Positions 7,006-16,936 of a DNA stretch of 64,000 bases are shown here, piece after piece (position 1 is the first letter of the stretch; the number at the start of each line of letters is the position of its first letter). Below the pieces are notes generated by a model. That model worked only from the letters and a program-made list of their open reading frames with translations, searched no databases and was not told the DNA's origin. This DNA comes from Sphingobacterium pedocola. GTDB taxonomy: Bacteria > Bacteroidota > Bacteroidia > Sphingobacteriales > Sphingobacteriaceae. The translations under genes were made by a program, and so were the position numbers. The DNA lies in the NCBI RefSeq assembly GCF_015209965.1, contig NZ_MU158690.1, forward strand, positions 1 to 64,000, written 5' to 3'.

Positions 7006-8250
7006 TTACCGTTTATCAATCTCTTGAAAAACCAATACCTCCACATCTGTTATTTTCTCTACGACCTTCAAACCATACATTTTGAGATTATCATTTAGCT
7101 CCTTTAAACCTTCATAGCTTGGGATCAAAAGCATCTCTTTGTTATTTACACGATCAATCACAGGGGGATATAACCCTGTCATATCCAGTCCAAAGGACAA
7201 TACCGAAGTGCCTTCCATTTTAAGTCCATCAATAGAGACTATACTTCCCGGACTTTTATACTTTCCTTCGATCACGAGAGCGGGCATTCTACGAGTAGAC
7301 CAATAAACATTTAGACCCAGCAATGCATTTAAGTCCTTTAATACAATTGCGGCCTGATCTTTTTCGCTACGTGGAACCTGATCGTAACGTTCATAGCAAA
7401 TACCGTTTTCTGACAACCAAATCTTTCCGGTACCTGACGGTCCAAAGTTTTTGTACAAACTAGAGTCCCGCACTTCCCAAACAATACGCTCAGGCTTCAA
7501 GATGAACTCCGGCTTTTTAATCGTAGCCCATACAGCAGTATAAGCGACAAAGATCGGCAGGTTGTAGAACGAAGTCCTATACATCCCCGTCAGGCTATCC
7601 AATCCATAATTATAGCCCATCGTCGGCCGGCCTTCCTGAAATCCGGTAAGTGAAACTGATCCCTTGCTGTTTTGCCCATTACGATGTTGCCTCCCACTAT
7701 CTTCGAAATCGTATTTTAAGGGCAACTTTATATTGCCACCTTTATACAACTGTGCAATGCGATCGCCTGCCACAAAATCGGGATGCGTAATGGCCTGCAC
7801 ACTGCCCTGATATGCCCATACCACATGCGAAATGACCCGATGCGGGAAATATTGTCTAAGCAATGTATCACTATAGATCATCGGCAAGTGGATCTTATGC
7901 TCTTGAACAAAGTTATTCGTTGACCAAAATTTTTCGATAGTTCCCTTATCCTGCCAGGTAACCATTACGATCTGTAATTGATTCCCCATTTCATCCTGCA
8001 GCTTCTGCAATTTCGGCAGCGAAGCAATGCAGCTCGAACAATACGTATCAAAGAAATCCAGTATCAATACCTTATCCTTGTAATCGTTTAGCATGATATT
8101 ATCCTGCTTATAGAACAACACCGCCTGCGGAGGTATCGATGGCATCGCTCCCCCTACCCTCACCTGCTTACTCAGATCCACCTGCTTCTGTTGGGCATAG
8201 CCTATACCCACAATGCTCCATAAAATGATATATGTTATAATTTTCTTCAT
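7006..8250 (-). CDS. TlpA-like thioredoxin-fold protein, exported
   Basis: The start at 8250 gives a clean signal peptide (MKKIITYIILWSIVGIGYAQ); a start at 8274 would add eight residues. The thioredoxin domain lies at about residues 30-170, with the redox motif C-S-S-C in LDFFDTYCSSCIASLPKL. The C-terminal 240 residues are a Bacteroidota-specific extension seen in TlpA proteins beside SusC/SusD systems. It acts in the periplasm as a thiol-disulfide reductase. It lies downstream of SusC and SusD on the same strand, separated from SusD by about 235 bp that hold no clear gene. Confidence 0.85.
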   Translation of the reverse strand: MKKIITYIILWSIVGIGYAQQKQVDLSKQVRVGGAMPSIPPQAVLFYKQDNIMLNDYKDKVLILDFFDTYCSSCIASLPKLQKLQDEMGNQLQIVMVTWQDKGTIEKFWSTNNFVQEHKIHLPMIYSDTLLRQYFPHRVISHVVWAYQGSVQAITHPDFVAGDRIAQLYKGGNIKLPLKYDFEDSGRQHRNGQNSKGSVSLTGFQEGRPTMGYNYGLDSLTGMYRTSFYNLPIFVAYTAVWATIKKPEFILKPERIVWEVRDSSLYKNFGPSGTGKIWLSENGICYERYDQVPRSEKDQAAIVLKDLNALLGLNVYWSTRRMPALVIEGKYKSPGSIVSIDGLKMEGTSVLSFGLDMTGLYPPVIDRVNNKEMLLIPSYEGLKELNDNLKMYGLKVVEKITDVEVLVFQEIDKR

Positions 8251-8485
8251 GTTTTGCTTGTTTATATTTCTCATTCACTTTTCACTGCTACTAAAACTGT
8301 CGGTTCGATGACCAAAAGATTTGTACCATTCAAATGCACGCACCATCCGAACAGGCCCTCAAATGTCGCCTCAGCGGATCGGCATGAGCAGGAATGGTGA
8401 TCCGTTCCGCCGATACGGTACAGCTACGAGGTTGGGGACGCTTTGGCGACACAAAGTGTCATGCCTGTCCGGCACAGAGGACACA

Positions 8486-9841
8486 CTACCTTTTATTTTG
8501 CTCCATGTCCGTCTCCTCAATCACGATTAACGGTATTTTGATCGCATACTTCGGAGAGTTTGGTTCAAGACGATATTCCTTCCCATCGATATACCGTAAC
8601 AGCGTCTTGGCAAATCGGGATTCTTGATTTAATCGTTTCAGATCGGCCCAACGTTGACCACGGAACACCAGTTCCTTACGACGCTCGGTCAGGATAATTT
8701 CCAACAACCGATCGGGCTGTTGCTCCGTAATATCCGGATACGGTACATCCTCGTTCCAGCGGTGCTTTAATAAATGATTGATATCCGAGAGCGCCTGATC
8801 CAATCGACTCGTACGCACCGCAGCTTCCGCACGAATTAGATAAAGCTCACCAGTTGTCAGTCCAACGAAAATACCCGCATGTGCACCGCTATAAGTTCCT
8901 TTGAAAGCATAGGTGCCGCGATCATTGTTATTGTGCTGAAAGAAAGCCAGCTTACGAAGATCATTTTGATGATAGGAATCGTATAAATTGGTATCAATAC
9001 GACCGAAGGTTTGTCCCATTGGACCTGCCACTACCGTAGACGCCGAAAAAATCACTTCCTTATTAAAACGGGCGATCGGCATGGCATTGCCCACGTTCAG
9101 ATCATTAAAATCCATTAACTCATTGTACAATCCTAGACAGGAATCTGCGTAGCGGTACGCCTGTTCGTAATCGGCCATATCAAGATAAGTCCTGGCGAGT
9201 CCGCCGTAAGCTGAAACTTTGGAAGGACGACCAAGCAAAGTTTCCGTTAGCGGGAGATGGGCTATCGCAATCTTATAGTCTGCGACAACCTGTTGATACG
9301 TCTCCTCTACTGATGAGCGTACAGAGCGTATATCCAGATCTGGGCTAAGACGTAACGGAATCCCCAGTTTTTCGTCAGCGATCTGCCTACTATAAGCAGG
9401 AGAAAACACCCGTGCCACCTGATGAAAGGCGAAGGCGCGATAAAAATGTGCACCGCCCCAAATGCTGCTATATTTAGCAGGGTCGCCGTTAGCTTCTAGG
9501 CCACGTAGAACCTCCAGCACCTGATTACTCCGGTAGACGGTGCGATATGCATTTTGCCATTGCACAGGTAGAACAATGTCCTCGTCTTGCCAGTGGTAGG
9601 CCTGACGTTCGTCCATCACGGATATAGACTGCCAGTTATTGGTACGCAAAAAATAATCATCTGCGGAGATTTCCCCCAAGGTCGGATAGCTGGCATTCAT
9701 ACTGCTGTAGTCATTAAGCAGCAGATCCGCATGTTCCAAGGTTTTGGGTATGGCCATTTTTTGATCCGGTTTGACATCCAAAAAATCCGAACAGCTAGTC
9801 GCGAGTAAAACCGCCGCTGTATAAATTAAAAATTTCTTCAT
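8486..9841 (-). CDS. SusD/RagB-like outer membrane lipoprotein
   Basis: The 451-residue protein has a lipoprotein signal (lipobox LLATSC, Cys at residue 17). The family pattern follows: SDFLDVKPDQ just after the Cys, YRSNQVLEVL in the first helical repeat, and the C-terminal LTERRKELVFRGQRWADLKR signature near residue 395. SusD proteins sit on the cell surface and cap the SusC transporter, delivering oligosaccharide or peptide ligands. Four bases separate its ATG from the SusC stop, so the two are co-transcribed. Confidence 0.93.
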   Translation of the reverse strand: MKKFLIYTAAVLLATSCSDFLDVKPDQKMAIPKTLEHADLLLNDYSSMNASYPTLGEISADDYFLRTNNWQSISVMDERQAYHWQDEDIVLPVQWQNAYRTVYRSNQVLEVLRGLEANGDPAKYSSIWGGAHFYRAFAFHQVARVFSPAYSRQIADEKLGIPLRLSPDLDIRSVRSSVEETYQQVVADYKIAIAHLPLTETLLGRPSKVSAYGGLARTYLDMADYEQAYRYADSCLGLYNELMDFNDLNVGNAMPIARFNKEVIFSASTVVAGPMGQTFGRIDTNLYDSYHQNDLRKLAFFQHNNNDRGTYAFKGTYSGAHAGIFVGLTTGELYLIRAEAAVRTSRLDQALSDINHLLKHRWNEDVPYPDITEQQPDRLLEIILTERRKELVFRGQRWADLKRLNQESRFAKTLLRYIDGKEYRLEPNSPKYAIKIPLIVIEETDMEQNKR

Positions 9842-9845
9842 GATA

Positions 9846-12800
9846 TTATAGGTTAAAATTTAGACCTAGGGACAGGGCAAATGGATCAGGAATATTCCTT
9901 CCGCCAAACTCAGGATCCAATCGATAATTGTTGCCCCGCCACAGCATACCTAAGTTTTGTGCATACGCGTAAACCCGTGCATTCTTCACGGGGATACCTG
10001 TTAATCTTGGGAGCGAATAGCTCAGTTGTATATCCCGGAGTTTTATCCAGCCTGCATCCTCTACCAAGGCAGACGACAGGTAATACAGCTGACTCGCATA
10101 CAGATTATGGGGATAGGTAAAAGCCGGCACATCTGTCCATTGCTCATCCTCCGGCTGCTGCCAACGGTCTGCATAGTCCGCGTGGCCTATGCCGTTATCG
10201 ATGAAGAAACGGTTATCAAACGACCTTCTCAAAAATTTATGTCCAAGATTATAAGCGATATTAAATGATAGCTCTAGATCCTGATAGCGGAAGTTGTTTC
10301 TGAACGAGCCAAAATAGACAGGCCGTAATGATCCGTGATTATCGACGTCGTGTACGGACGATTGATTTACCAGTGCAGAATAGTCCTTTGATATTTCGCC
10401 ATCAAGGTATCCCCGCGGTGTGCCATCCTCCGGATCGAGTCCTGCCCATTTATAGGCCAACTGACTATGCAGATCCATACCTTCAACCGGGGTCATTAAC
10501 ATCCCTCCCGGACCACTGATATAATTCCTCGCCATTTCGTTACTGACGAAAGAGCGAATCACTCTATTACGGTTGTAAGCAAATACCAGATTGGATGTCC
10601 AACTGAACATATTTGTTTTGATATTGACTGAATTTAGGGAAATATCGACGCCACGTCCGTCCAGATCGGCGCTGTTAATGTTGAGGGACGTAAATCCGGT
10701 AGACGGATCCACCTGTGTCGGTGCTATCAGATCCTTTGGCCGCTTGATATAGTATTCGATCGCGCCAGAGAGACGATTGTCCTTGAATACAAAATCCAGC
10801 CCTATGTTTAGCATTCCTATACGTTCCCATCTTAGGGATGGATTGGGAGGGGTGGATATCGTTGCAAAATTCTGTCCAGTAATGGTATTGGGCTGAGCGC
10901 CTATGCTGATAATAGGATAAGCCGCTGTCGAATTGTTAACATTGCCGTTATACCCGTAAGTTGCCCGTAATTTCAATACCGGAAACCATTCCGAGTTCAC
11001 AAAGTGTTCATTAGATAATAACCAAGCTCCGCCAATCGACCAAAAGGGCTGTCCCCGATTGTTGGAATGTACACCAAACAGATTGGACGCATCTTTCCGG
11101 ACACTTCCGCTTAGGGTGTACCGGCCATTATATGTGTACGCCGCGTTAGAAAAGTAAGAGACATAGCGATTAATAAAAGCTGCATTCTGCGAATAGTCCA
11201 TCAATGTGGTCATTCCGCCGATACCATTCAGTGCCGGTATCTGCGCACCAAGCCTTACCGTCTGGTAGCTCATGGTCTCCCGGTCATAGCCGAAAAACAC
11301 GGAAGACATCATATCGCTGTTCACCTGCCTGACTTCCGAACCGGCGATAGCTGTCAGATCATGTTTATTCCATCGTTGACTAAAGTCTAAAACAATCCGT
11401 CCCTGCTGCGAGGCATTGTTACGGTGCAACGTATTTAAATAATCTCCGAGGGGCAGGTTCCAGGTCACCTTGTTATTATCCCATGATGCACGCCAGTTGA
11501 TCATCTCACGGAGATATACTGAGCCCATTCCACGCCAGAGCTCCATAGGCTGCGAAGCCCTTTGGTAGGCATATAGTCCGGACACCTTGAGTGAAGGGAA
11601 TATCTGATAGTTGGCCGCCAAATTTAAAAAGGTCTCGCGGATGTGTGTAATGGTGTGGGTTTCATCCAGCTCGGCTATCGGTCGATATTTCCAGTCCAAT
11701 AACCTACCTCCCGCTACCGTATCCCGAAATATCGGATTGCGCGTGATCGCATCCACGACTAACGGTCTCCCATGCTCGTCGGCCATACGCATATAGGGAA
11801 AATTACCTTCACCGCTACCCATCAGGTTATACCCCATAGGCTGCTCCGAATCCTTGCGCCTAGATTCGGTATACGTGATGCCGATATCCAGCGTCAGATT
11901 CTTGATCGGTCTAAGCTGGGTATTGTTCTTTGCCGTCAACCGGCGGTAAGATGAAGTGACCAAGTTCTCTAGATTATTGTCGTAACCAACCGAGAAGGCG
12001 GTATTGATCTTTTCTCCACCGCCACGCAACTGGATACTATATTGTTGGTTGACCGATTCGCGGTATATATATTTCAGGAAATCCTCTCGCATATCGATAC
12101 CACGTAGGGCATCCAATCCCAGATGCAGCTCTTGATCAGAAATATCCTCTTCCTTGTGCTTCTTTAACAATTGAATAACAGGCGTAAGATTTACATTGTA
12201 CCGGTTCATTCGGCTATCCCAATATCCTGCATCAAATATTTGCTTTTCCAGATCGATATAATCGGACGTATTCATCTGCGGATAGTAATAGAGATCGGGT
12301 TTTTGACCTACAGTCACATTACTATTGACCGACAGCTGGAACGGCTGATTGTATTTACCACGCTTGGTCGTAACAATAATAACCCCATTCCCCGATTGCG
12401 CGCCCCAGATCGAAGATGCCGCCGCATCTTTCAAGACCGTTACATTTTCAATATCATTTGGATTGATATTATTAAAATTACCTGTATAGCTATCGAAATT
12501 ATTAGGATATGGCACCCCATCGATCACAACTAATGGCCAACGTTCAGACTGCATCGTACTTACTCCTCTTACATAAACATTGAGTCTCGAGCCTCTATTG
12601 GAAGAAGACGTCTTATCGGCCACAATGCTCGGCACCACGTCCTCTAACCTACTGATAAAATCTGTCGAAACTTTCCTGTTAAACAGCGCGCTATCAACGA
12701 ACTCAAAACTCCCGGTAGCCCGTTCTTTAGGGATACGCTGGTACCCCGTGCTGACCACATCCACCTCTTCGATCTGGTTTTCATTAGCTTCGAGCCTTAT

Positions 12801-13106
12801 TTCTAATAGCGTAGTTGTTTCATCGTAAGCAAGGCTTTGCCCAACAAACCCAATATGATTGATTTTTAATATACCCTTTTGCTCGGCGACGATGATAGTG
12901 AACTTACCCTCTTTATTGCTTAGCGTATACTTTTTGCCTACCTCTATAGATACTCCTTCTATAGGTAGCCCGTCGGCAGCCGATCGTACTACCCCTCCGA
13001 GTGCACGGCCCGACTGCGCCTGGGCATCACTAAACAACACACATATAAATGAAATTATTAAAGTCACCAGCTTCGTGCAATATGCTATCGGTTGTAGGTA
13101 TTGCAT
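9846..13106 (-). CDS. SusC/RagA-like TonB-dependent outer membrane transporter
   Basis: The start at 13106 yields a 1086-residue protein with a signal peptide ending in FSDAQAQ. It then has a carboxypeptidase-like regulatory domain (GVVRSAADGLPIEGVSIEVG), a plug domain (LNVYVRGVSTM, VIDGVPYPNNF, GVIIVTTKRGK) and a long barrel ending in F-N-L. The open frame continues 50 codons upstream, but that part is translation of a REP-like repeat and is not credible. No sigma/anti-sigma pair lies next to it, so its ligand cannot be deduced from regulation. Confidence 0.92.
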   Translation of the reverse strand: MQYLQPIAYCTKLVTLIISFICVLFSDAQAQSGRALGGVVRSAADGLPIEGVSIEVGKKYTLSNKEGKFTIIVAEQKGILKINHIGFVGQSLAYDETTTLLEIRLEANENQIEEVDVVSTGYQRIPKERATGSFEFVDSALFNRKVSTDFISRLEDVVPSIVADKTSSSNRGSRLNVYVRGVSTMQSERWPLVVIDGVPYPNNFDSYTGNFNNINPNDIENVTVLKDAAASSIWGAQSGNGVIIVTTKRGKYNQPFQLSVNSNVTVGQKPDLYYYPQMNTSDYIDLEKQIFDAGYWDSRMNRYNVNLTPVIQLLKKHKEEDISDQELHLGLDALRGIDMREDFLKYIYRESVNQQYSIQLRGGGEKINTAFSVGYDNNLENLVTSSYRRLTAKNNTQLRPIKNLTLDIGITYTESRRKDSEQPMGYNLMGSGEGNFPYMRMADEHGRPLVVDAITRNPIFRDTVAGGRLLDWKYRPIAELDETHTITHIRETFLNLAANYQIFPSLKVSGLYAYQRASQPMELWRGMGSVYLREMINWRASWDNNKVTWNLPLGDYLNTLHRNNASQQGRIVLDFSQRWNKHDLTAIAGSEVRQVNSDMMSSVFFGYDRETMSYQTVRLGAQIPALNGIGGMTTLMDYSQNAAFINRYVSYFSNAAYTYNGRYTLSGSVRKDASNLFGVHSNNRGQPFWSIGGAWLLSNEHFVNSEWFPVLKLRATYGYNGNVNNSTAAYPIISIGAQPNTITGQNFATISTPPNPSLRWERIGMLNIGLDFVFKDNRLSGAIEYYIKRPKDLIAPTQVDPSTGFTSLNINSADLDGRGVDISLNSVNIKTNMFSWTSNLVFAYNRNRVIRSFVSNEMARNYISGPGGMLMTPVEGMDLHSQLAYKWAGLDPEDGTPRGYLDGEISKDYSALVNQSSVHDVDNHGSLRPVYFGSFRNNFRYQDLELSFNIAYNLGHKFLRRSFDNRFFIDNGIGHADYADRWQQPEDEQWTDVPAFTYPHNLYASQLYYLSSALVEDAGWIKLRDIQLSYSLPRLTGIPVKNARVYAYAQNLGMLWRGNNYRLDPEFGGRNIPDPFALSLGLNFNL

Positions 13107-13124
13107 GAGCCCCTTTTTATGCTC

Positions 13125-13157
13125 GTCATCGCTATGAGCGAAGCGAAGTGGCGATCT
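13125..13157 (+). repeat. REP-like dispersed element, copy 2
   Basis: The element runs GTCATCGCTATGAGCGAAGC... and ends AGTGGCGATCT. It is related to the minus-strand reading of 979-1010 (both begin CGTCATCGC and end TGGCGATCT). It sits just upstream of the SusC gene start. Confidence 0.6.
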
Positions 13158-13518
13158 TTTTCTTGTATTTAGGGCATTCTCTATCGCTCGCAACGGCGCA
13201 TAGCTTCCCCCTTTGCGTAATTTTCGCATTCTTTTAATGGTTAGTGTAAAGACCAAAGGTCTATACCGTTAAAAATGATTGATACTATTCGGAACGCGCT
13301 ACTGAGGGCTTCATACAAGGTTATTCGGTATTGATTTACGCCTTTCCTGAATAAAAAATAAAATTACCGACCTCGTTTTTATAGAAAAACTATACGAATT
13401 TCAGGAAAACAATTGGTTCTGATTAAATAAAACCTTACCTTTAGTCTGCTAAAACAAAGTCAAGACTGATTTTTAACCTATGAACAAGCATTTGCTTTCA
13501 TGTATGTTAAAGGTCGGT

Positions 13519-13616
13519 AAACAAACTTCCAAGAAGAGGACACGGCTCACGCCGTAGGTATGGTTGTTGAACAAGCATACCTCTCCCCTTTTTCTAACAA
13601 AGTTTGTTTCTTTTTT
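13519..13616 (+). ncRNA. Candidate structured RNA A
   Basis: A 10-bp closing helix (AAACAAACTT 13519-13528 / AAGTTTGTTT 13600-13609) encloses two hairpins: ACGGC/GCCGT (13542-13546 with 13551-13555) and AGGTATG/CATACCT (13556-13562 with 13576-13582). A run of six T follows at 13611-13616, as in a factor-independent end. The gap has no coding sequence of note. I do not recognise the family; a 25-codon ORF just upstream (ATG at 13480) is probably chance. Confidence 0.4.
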
Positions 13617-13801
13617 AAAGCTATTCCGGATGACACGGAACGTTGTTATAAAGTAGTAAATGGGAAAACCACGGCCTAGAATCCTGGATTCTGGTGGGGT
13701 CTTTTGGGGTGTTTGTTCTTTTCGTTCTGCTCATAATTTTTATAGTTTATGAAGAACGATGTACACTCAGCTGTAGGTAAGCACAATATTGATATAAAAA
13801 C

Positions 13802-13903
13802 CAATAGAGCGAGTCTCAATGCTTCCGAAATGGCGCCGCCAAGTGCCACTTAAGTCTAAAGACTTAAGCTCCCAGAAAGACTGACATGAAACTCGCTCTA
13901 TTG
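13802..13903. ncRNA. Candidate structured RNA or small inverted-repeat element B
   Basis: A perfect 13-bp inverted repeat (CAATAGAGCGAGT 13802-13814 / ACTCGCTCTATTG 13891-13903) encloses 76 bp. Inside it an 8-bp hairpin (CTTAAGTC 13849-13856 / GACTTAAG 13861-13868) with a 4-nt loop sits near the centre. It could be a small RNA or a MITE-like element. No ORF of note is present. Confidence 0.4.
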
Positions 13904-14101
13904 AATTATGTACGAATATACAAAAATCCAATAGAAAGCGAGATCACGATCAACTCATTGGGAAATTGGCGGCTTCTTTCATGAGTGACAATCGTTCAAG
14001 AGATAATATATCTCTTTGATTTGTCGCTATTTAATTAACTATTCAAAGATAACAACAATTATTCGAAAATAAAAATATTTAATACTCGCATTTTGAAAAT
14101 T

Positions 14102-14704
14102 ATGGTTTTGCACAAAATTGATGAAGTTGTATTCATTATCACGCTATTGGAAAGCTTGAGAAATCATTTCAAGATTGAAAGACAAGAAATAGACGAGCAT
14201 GCCAAACTTAAAGCAGGGCAGTATTCGAGAATGATTGGTAAAAGTCAAAAAATTGATTTAAAATCACTAAGAGACGTCTGTAAGAATATATACAATTTAT
14301 CTCTAAAGGATTTATTGAATCTCGATGGTGAATTTCCAGCGTACAAAAGTCTACCAAATAAAATACAAGAATTGACAAAAGATAGAAATAGTATTAGAGA
14401 ACAAAAGACACTAAAACTAACCTCTTATCTGGTACTCATAATCGATCAATACTACAAACTTGATGATGTAATAAAGAATAAGTTCATTCGAACTTATTTA
14501 CCAACTCAATTAAATGGCAAATCAATTGAATTAAGTAAAACCAGCATTAAGAATCATTTCAAAGATATCAACGAGGATAAAGCATCCAAAACAAAAATAT
14601 ATAAATTGATTTCCCATTTCTCACCTGAAACTATTGAAAATGCTAAAAAAACAGTAGACCCTTTATGGCTAAAGGAATTCGAGGAACACATAAAAACGGA
14701 GTAA
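14102..14704 (+). CDS. Putative helix-turn-helix protein
   Basis: This is a 200-residue, lysine-rich, AT-rich gene. The ATG at 14102 is preferred to a TTG three codons earlier. Residues 15-75 resemble a lambda-repressor-type HTH (IDEHAKLKAGQYSRMIGKSQ, then a KIDLKSLRDVC helix). The rest is helical with no catalytic motif. It may be a regulator related in style to the protein at 3293-4303, but the pairing is weak. Confidence 0.5.
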   Translation: MVLHKIDEVVFIITLLESLRNHFKIERQEIDEHAKLKAGQYSRMIGKSQKIDLKSLRDVCKNIYNLSLKDLLNLDGEFPAYKSLPNKIQELTKDRNSIREQKTLKLTSYLVLIIDQYYKLDDVIKNKFIRTYLPTQLNGKSIELSKTSIKNHFKDINEDKASKTKIYKLISHFSPETIENAKKTVDPLWLKEFEEHIKTE

Positions 14705-14712
14705 CAATATTA

Positions 14713-14829
14713 ATGAAAGCAATAATTGCAGACGTAATCAAGATTACGAATAAGGCCACAGGCTGGCGTCGAAATGTTTCCGGTGTCTTGCCGTTGATTG
14801 GAGTCGGAGACACGAAAATCTCAAAGTGA
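14713..14829 (+). CDS. Short ORF (38 aa), doubtful
   Basis: The ATG lies eight bases after the preceding stop. The product (MKAIIADVIKITNKATGW...) has no recognisable motif. The DNA after it (14830-15036) is noncoding and may hold remnants. It is kept as a low-confidence small gene because of the close spacing. Confidence 0.2.
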   Translation: MKAIIADVIKITNKATGWRRNVSGVLPLIGVGDTKISK

Positions 14830-15036
14830 CAGCTATGAAAGAAATTTGTTGAAGAAATAAAGCAACTGCTTAGTAAGGCAAGAGAAAAAGTTGGGAGGAG
14901 TTTAAACAGATTTTGGGGGAAAACCTAATATTGGGTGATTAACAATGTTTAAATCTTTTCTAGTTAATATGTAGCCAGATATGGATTACATAAATGTAGT
15001 TCTAATTGTAAGGACAATAACTTTAAAACCTAATAA

Positions 15037-16065
15037 ATGAATAATTTCAGAATTTCTTTTTGCACCACGTGCATGAACAGGTTATCCTATCTCAAGCAAA
15101 CGCTGCCGCAGAATTTAGCTGATAATATGGATTATGAAAACCTCGAGTATGTGTTGCTTGATTATAATTCTTCTGATGGTCTGGAAGATTATATAAAATC
15201 GAACTATTCGGAAGAATTAAACAATGGTAAGCTAATCTATTTTAGGATCGATTCTGTTGAGTTCTATGATTGGACGCATTCAAGAAATCTTGCGGTTTCT
15301 TTAGCCACCGGCGATATCATCTGTAATATTGATGCAGACAATTTTACGGGCGCGGGGTTTGCAAAGTACGTAAACCAAATGTTCAAAAACATGCAGGACG
15401 TATTTTTGACCACCTATTATGTGCCACTCCGCAAAAATGATGTACTAGGTAGGATATGTATGTTAAAGAGTAGTTTTTTAAATATAGGTGGGTATGATGA
15501 GCGCATGAAACATTATGGTTTTGAAGATATTGATTTAATCCATCGCTTAGAGCGTTCGGGACTTAAAAAGGTGGATATTGACAATTCTTTATTCTTGAAT
15601 GCTATACAACATTCTAATCAGGAGCGCACGTCTAATTCGAAAGAAGGATTTTCGGTTAAGGATCTTTACATCAGATATATAAACGGATACAGTTCTGAGC
15701 TACTTTTTCTTTTCGATGATCGCACGGCTATGAGAGGAACTATGATAAACAATATTCTTTACAGTAAGTTGGAACCGGAGACGCCTTTAAATTTTTCACT
15801 TCGCTATAATTATTCGATCTTGGAGAACTCTTGGATAAGTGAGGTTTGGTTGGATGATGAAGAAGGGGAAATCAGCAATCTTAAGAATTTTTATCGAATA
15901 GACTCTAAATATTTACAGGAAGAGGCCCTGTTTTTTTTTCACCAGATATCCAACAGATTGATTATGGAAGAAAATACAAGAAAAGGAATTAGCTTCGTAA
16001 AAAACGAAATACAAAAAAAAGGCAATCTTTATAAAAATTTTTCTCCTATTCCTCTAGAGGTTTAA
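15037..16065 (+). CDS. Family 2-like glycosyltransferase (GT-A fold)
   Basis: The 342-residue cytosolic protein has a GT-A N-terminus (ISFCTTCMNRLSYLKQTLPQ), the metal-binding D-x-D in NIDADN (about residues 107-112), and a C-terminal galactosyltransferase-like motif GGYDERMKHYGFEDIDLIHR (about 152-171). It would transfer a sugar from a nucleotide sugar. It converges with the second glycosyltransferase of the toxin-export cluster, so it may be part of that island. The acceptor is unknown. Confidence 0.75.
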   Translation: MNNFRISFCTTCMNRLSYLKQTLPQNLADNMDYENLEYVLLDYNSSDGLEDYIKSNYSEELNNGKLIYFRIDSVEFYDWTHSRNLAVSLATGDIICNIDADNFTGAGFAKYVNQMFKNMQDVFLTTYYVPLRKNDVLGRICMLKSSFLNIGGYDERMKHYGFEDIDLIHRLERSGLKKVDIDNSLFLNAIQHSNQERTSNSKEGFSVKDLYIRYINGYSSELLFLFDDRTAMRGTMINNILYSKLEPETPLNFSLRYNYSILENSWISEVWLDDEEGEISNLKNFYRIDSKYLQEEALFFFHQISNRLIMEENTRKGISFVKNEIQKKGNLYKNFSPIPLEV

Positions 16066-16104
16066 CCTACAATATGCGTTTTTCAAGCTAAATAGCACCT
16101 AAAT

Positions 16105-16872
16105 TTAACTATTCACTTCTTCTTTCCAAGGTATGATACCATCCAGAACTCCGGTTTTTATCAAATTTTTAAACAAGACGCCATTGAAATGGAGATGGGA
16201 AGGAGTGCTCCCCGTAACTACATTGTACAGCCTATTTTTTTCGATATAAAAGTCATCTAACACGGTATTTATTTCTTCAAGATATACGTTGCTCATCTGA
16301 GGTTTACGAAGAATATCAATCCGGTTGACGAACGTCTGGAAGATGGAACAATGGTAATCCAATCGTATGTCCTTTCGGTTAAGCAAATACAGTTTTGTCC
16401 ATAGATATTGATTACTCATACGGTAATTATTATCCGACACTATTCCAGAAGAAATCATGGTGTCAAACTTATCAAATAAGTTCAACAATGCGGATACCGT
16501 ACCAATATAGCCGCCTGAATTGAGGTATTGAAACTTAGTTTCACCTACACCATACTCAAATTTATGGGCTTCGTGGGGAAAACAATTCATCTCTGTCGAA
16601 AAAACTACTGATCCACCAATTGCATTGTATTTTTTTAGTATTTCGTCTTCTCCGGATACAAACATCGTGTCGTAACCATCTGTAAACAAAACTACTTCAT
16701 CTGGGGTTAGTGTTTTCAGGTATTTATTGACATGCAAATCTTTCAGCCGATGACTTTTCCATCCTCCTTCATTATATAATGTTTTTAAGTTTAGACCAAA
16801 GTAGTCACATGATTTTAAAAGTAGTTTATAGCCAGGATTTTCCATGTCGGATATACAGGTCAGAACAATCAT
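16105..16872 (-). CDS. PLOD/procollagen-type glycosyltransferase domain protein
   Basis: The 255-residue protein has the V-x-L-F-x-D-G-Y-D pattern (VVLFTDGYDTMF, about residues 60-71), FSTEMNCFPHEA (about 91-102), and YLNSGGYIG (about 115-123), which match the glycosyltransferase domain related to lysyl hydroxylase/procollagen glycosyltransferases. Such enzymes modify protein side chains. It lies 64 bp downstream of the HlyD gene on the same strand, so it may be co-transcribed with the exporter. That raises the possibility that it glycosylates the exported Gly/Tyr-rich proteins; this is inference. Confidence 0.7.
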   Translation of the reverse strand: MIVLTCISDMENPGYKLLLKSCDYFGLNLKTLYNEGGWKSHRLKDLHVNKYLKTLTPDEVVLFTDGYDTMFVSGEDEILKKYNAIGGSVVFSTEMNCFPHEAHKFEYGVGETKFQYLNSGGYIGTVSALLNLFDKFDTMISSGIVSDNNYRMSNQYLWTKLYLLNRKDIRLDYHCSIFQTFVNRIDILRKPQMSNVYLEEINTVLDDFYIEKNRLYNVVTGSTPSHLHFNGVLFKNLIKTGVLDGIIPWKEEVNS

Positions 16873-16936
16873 AGGGTTATATATTTTATTTGAAATGAAT
16901 TTTATCGAATAAATTAGTAGTCTGAGGTAGTTGTAA

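Noticed and set aside
13107..13256. 50-residue N-terminal extension of SusC
   Set aside because: The extension translates a REP-like repeat and hides the signal peptide; the start at 13106 gives a normal signal.
13480..13557. 25-codon ORF (MNKHLLSCMLKV...)
   Set aside because: It runs into the structured-RNA candidate and lacks a recognisable motif or upstream signal.
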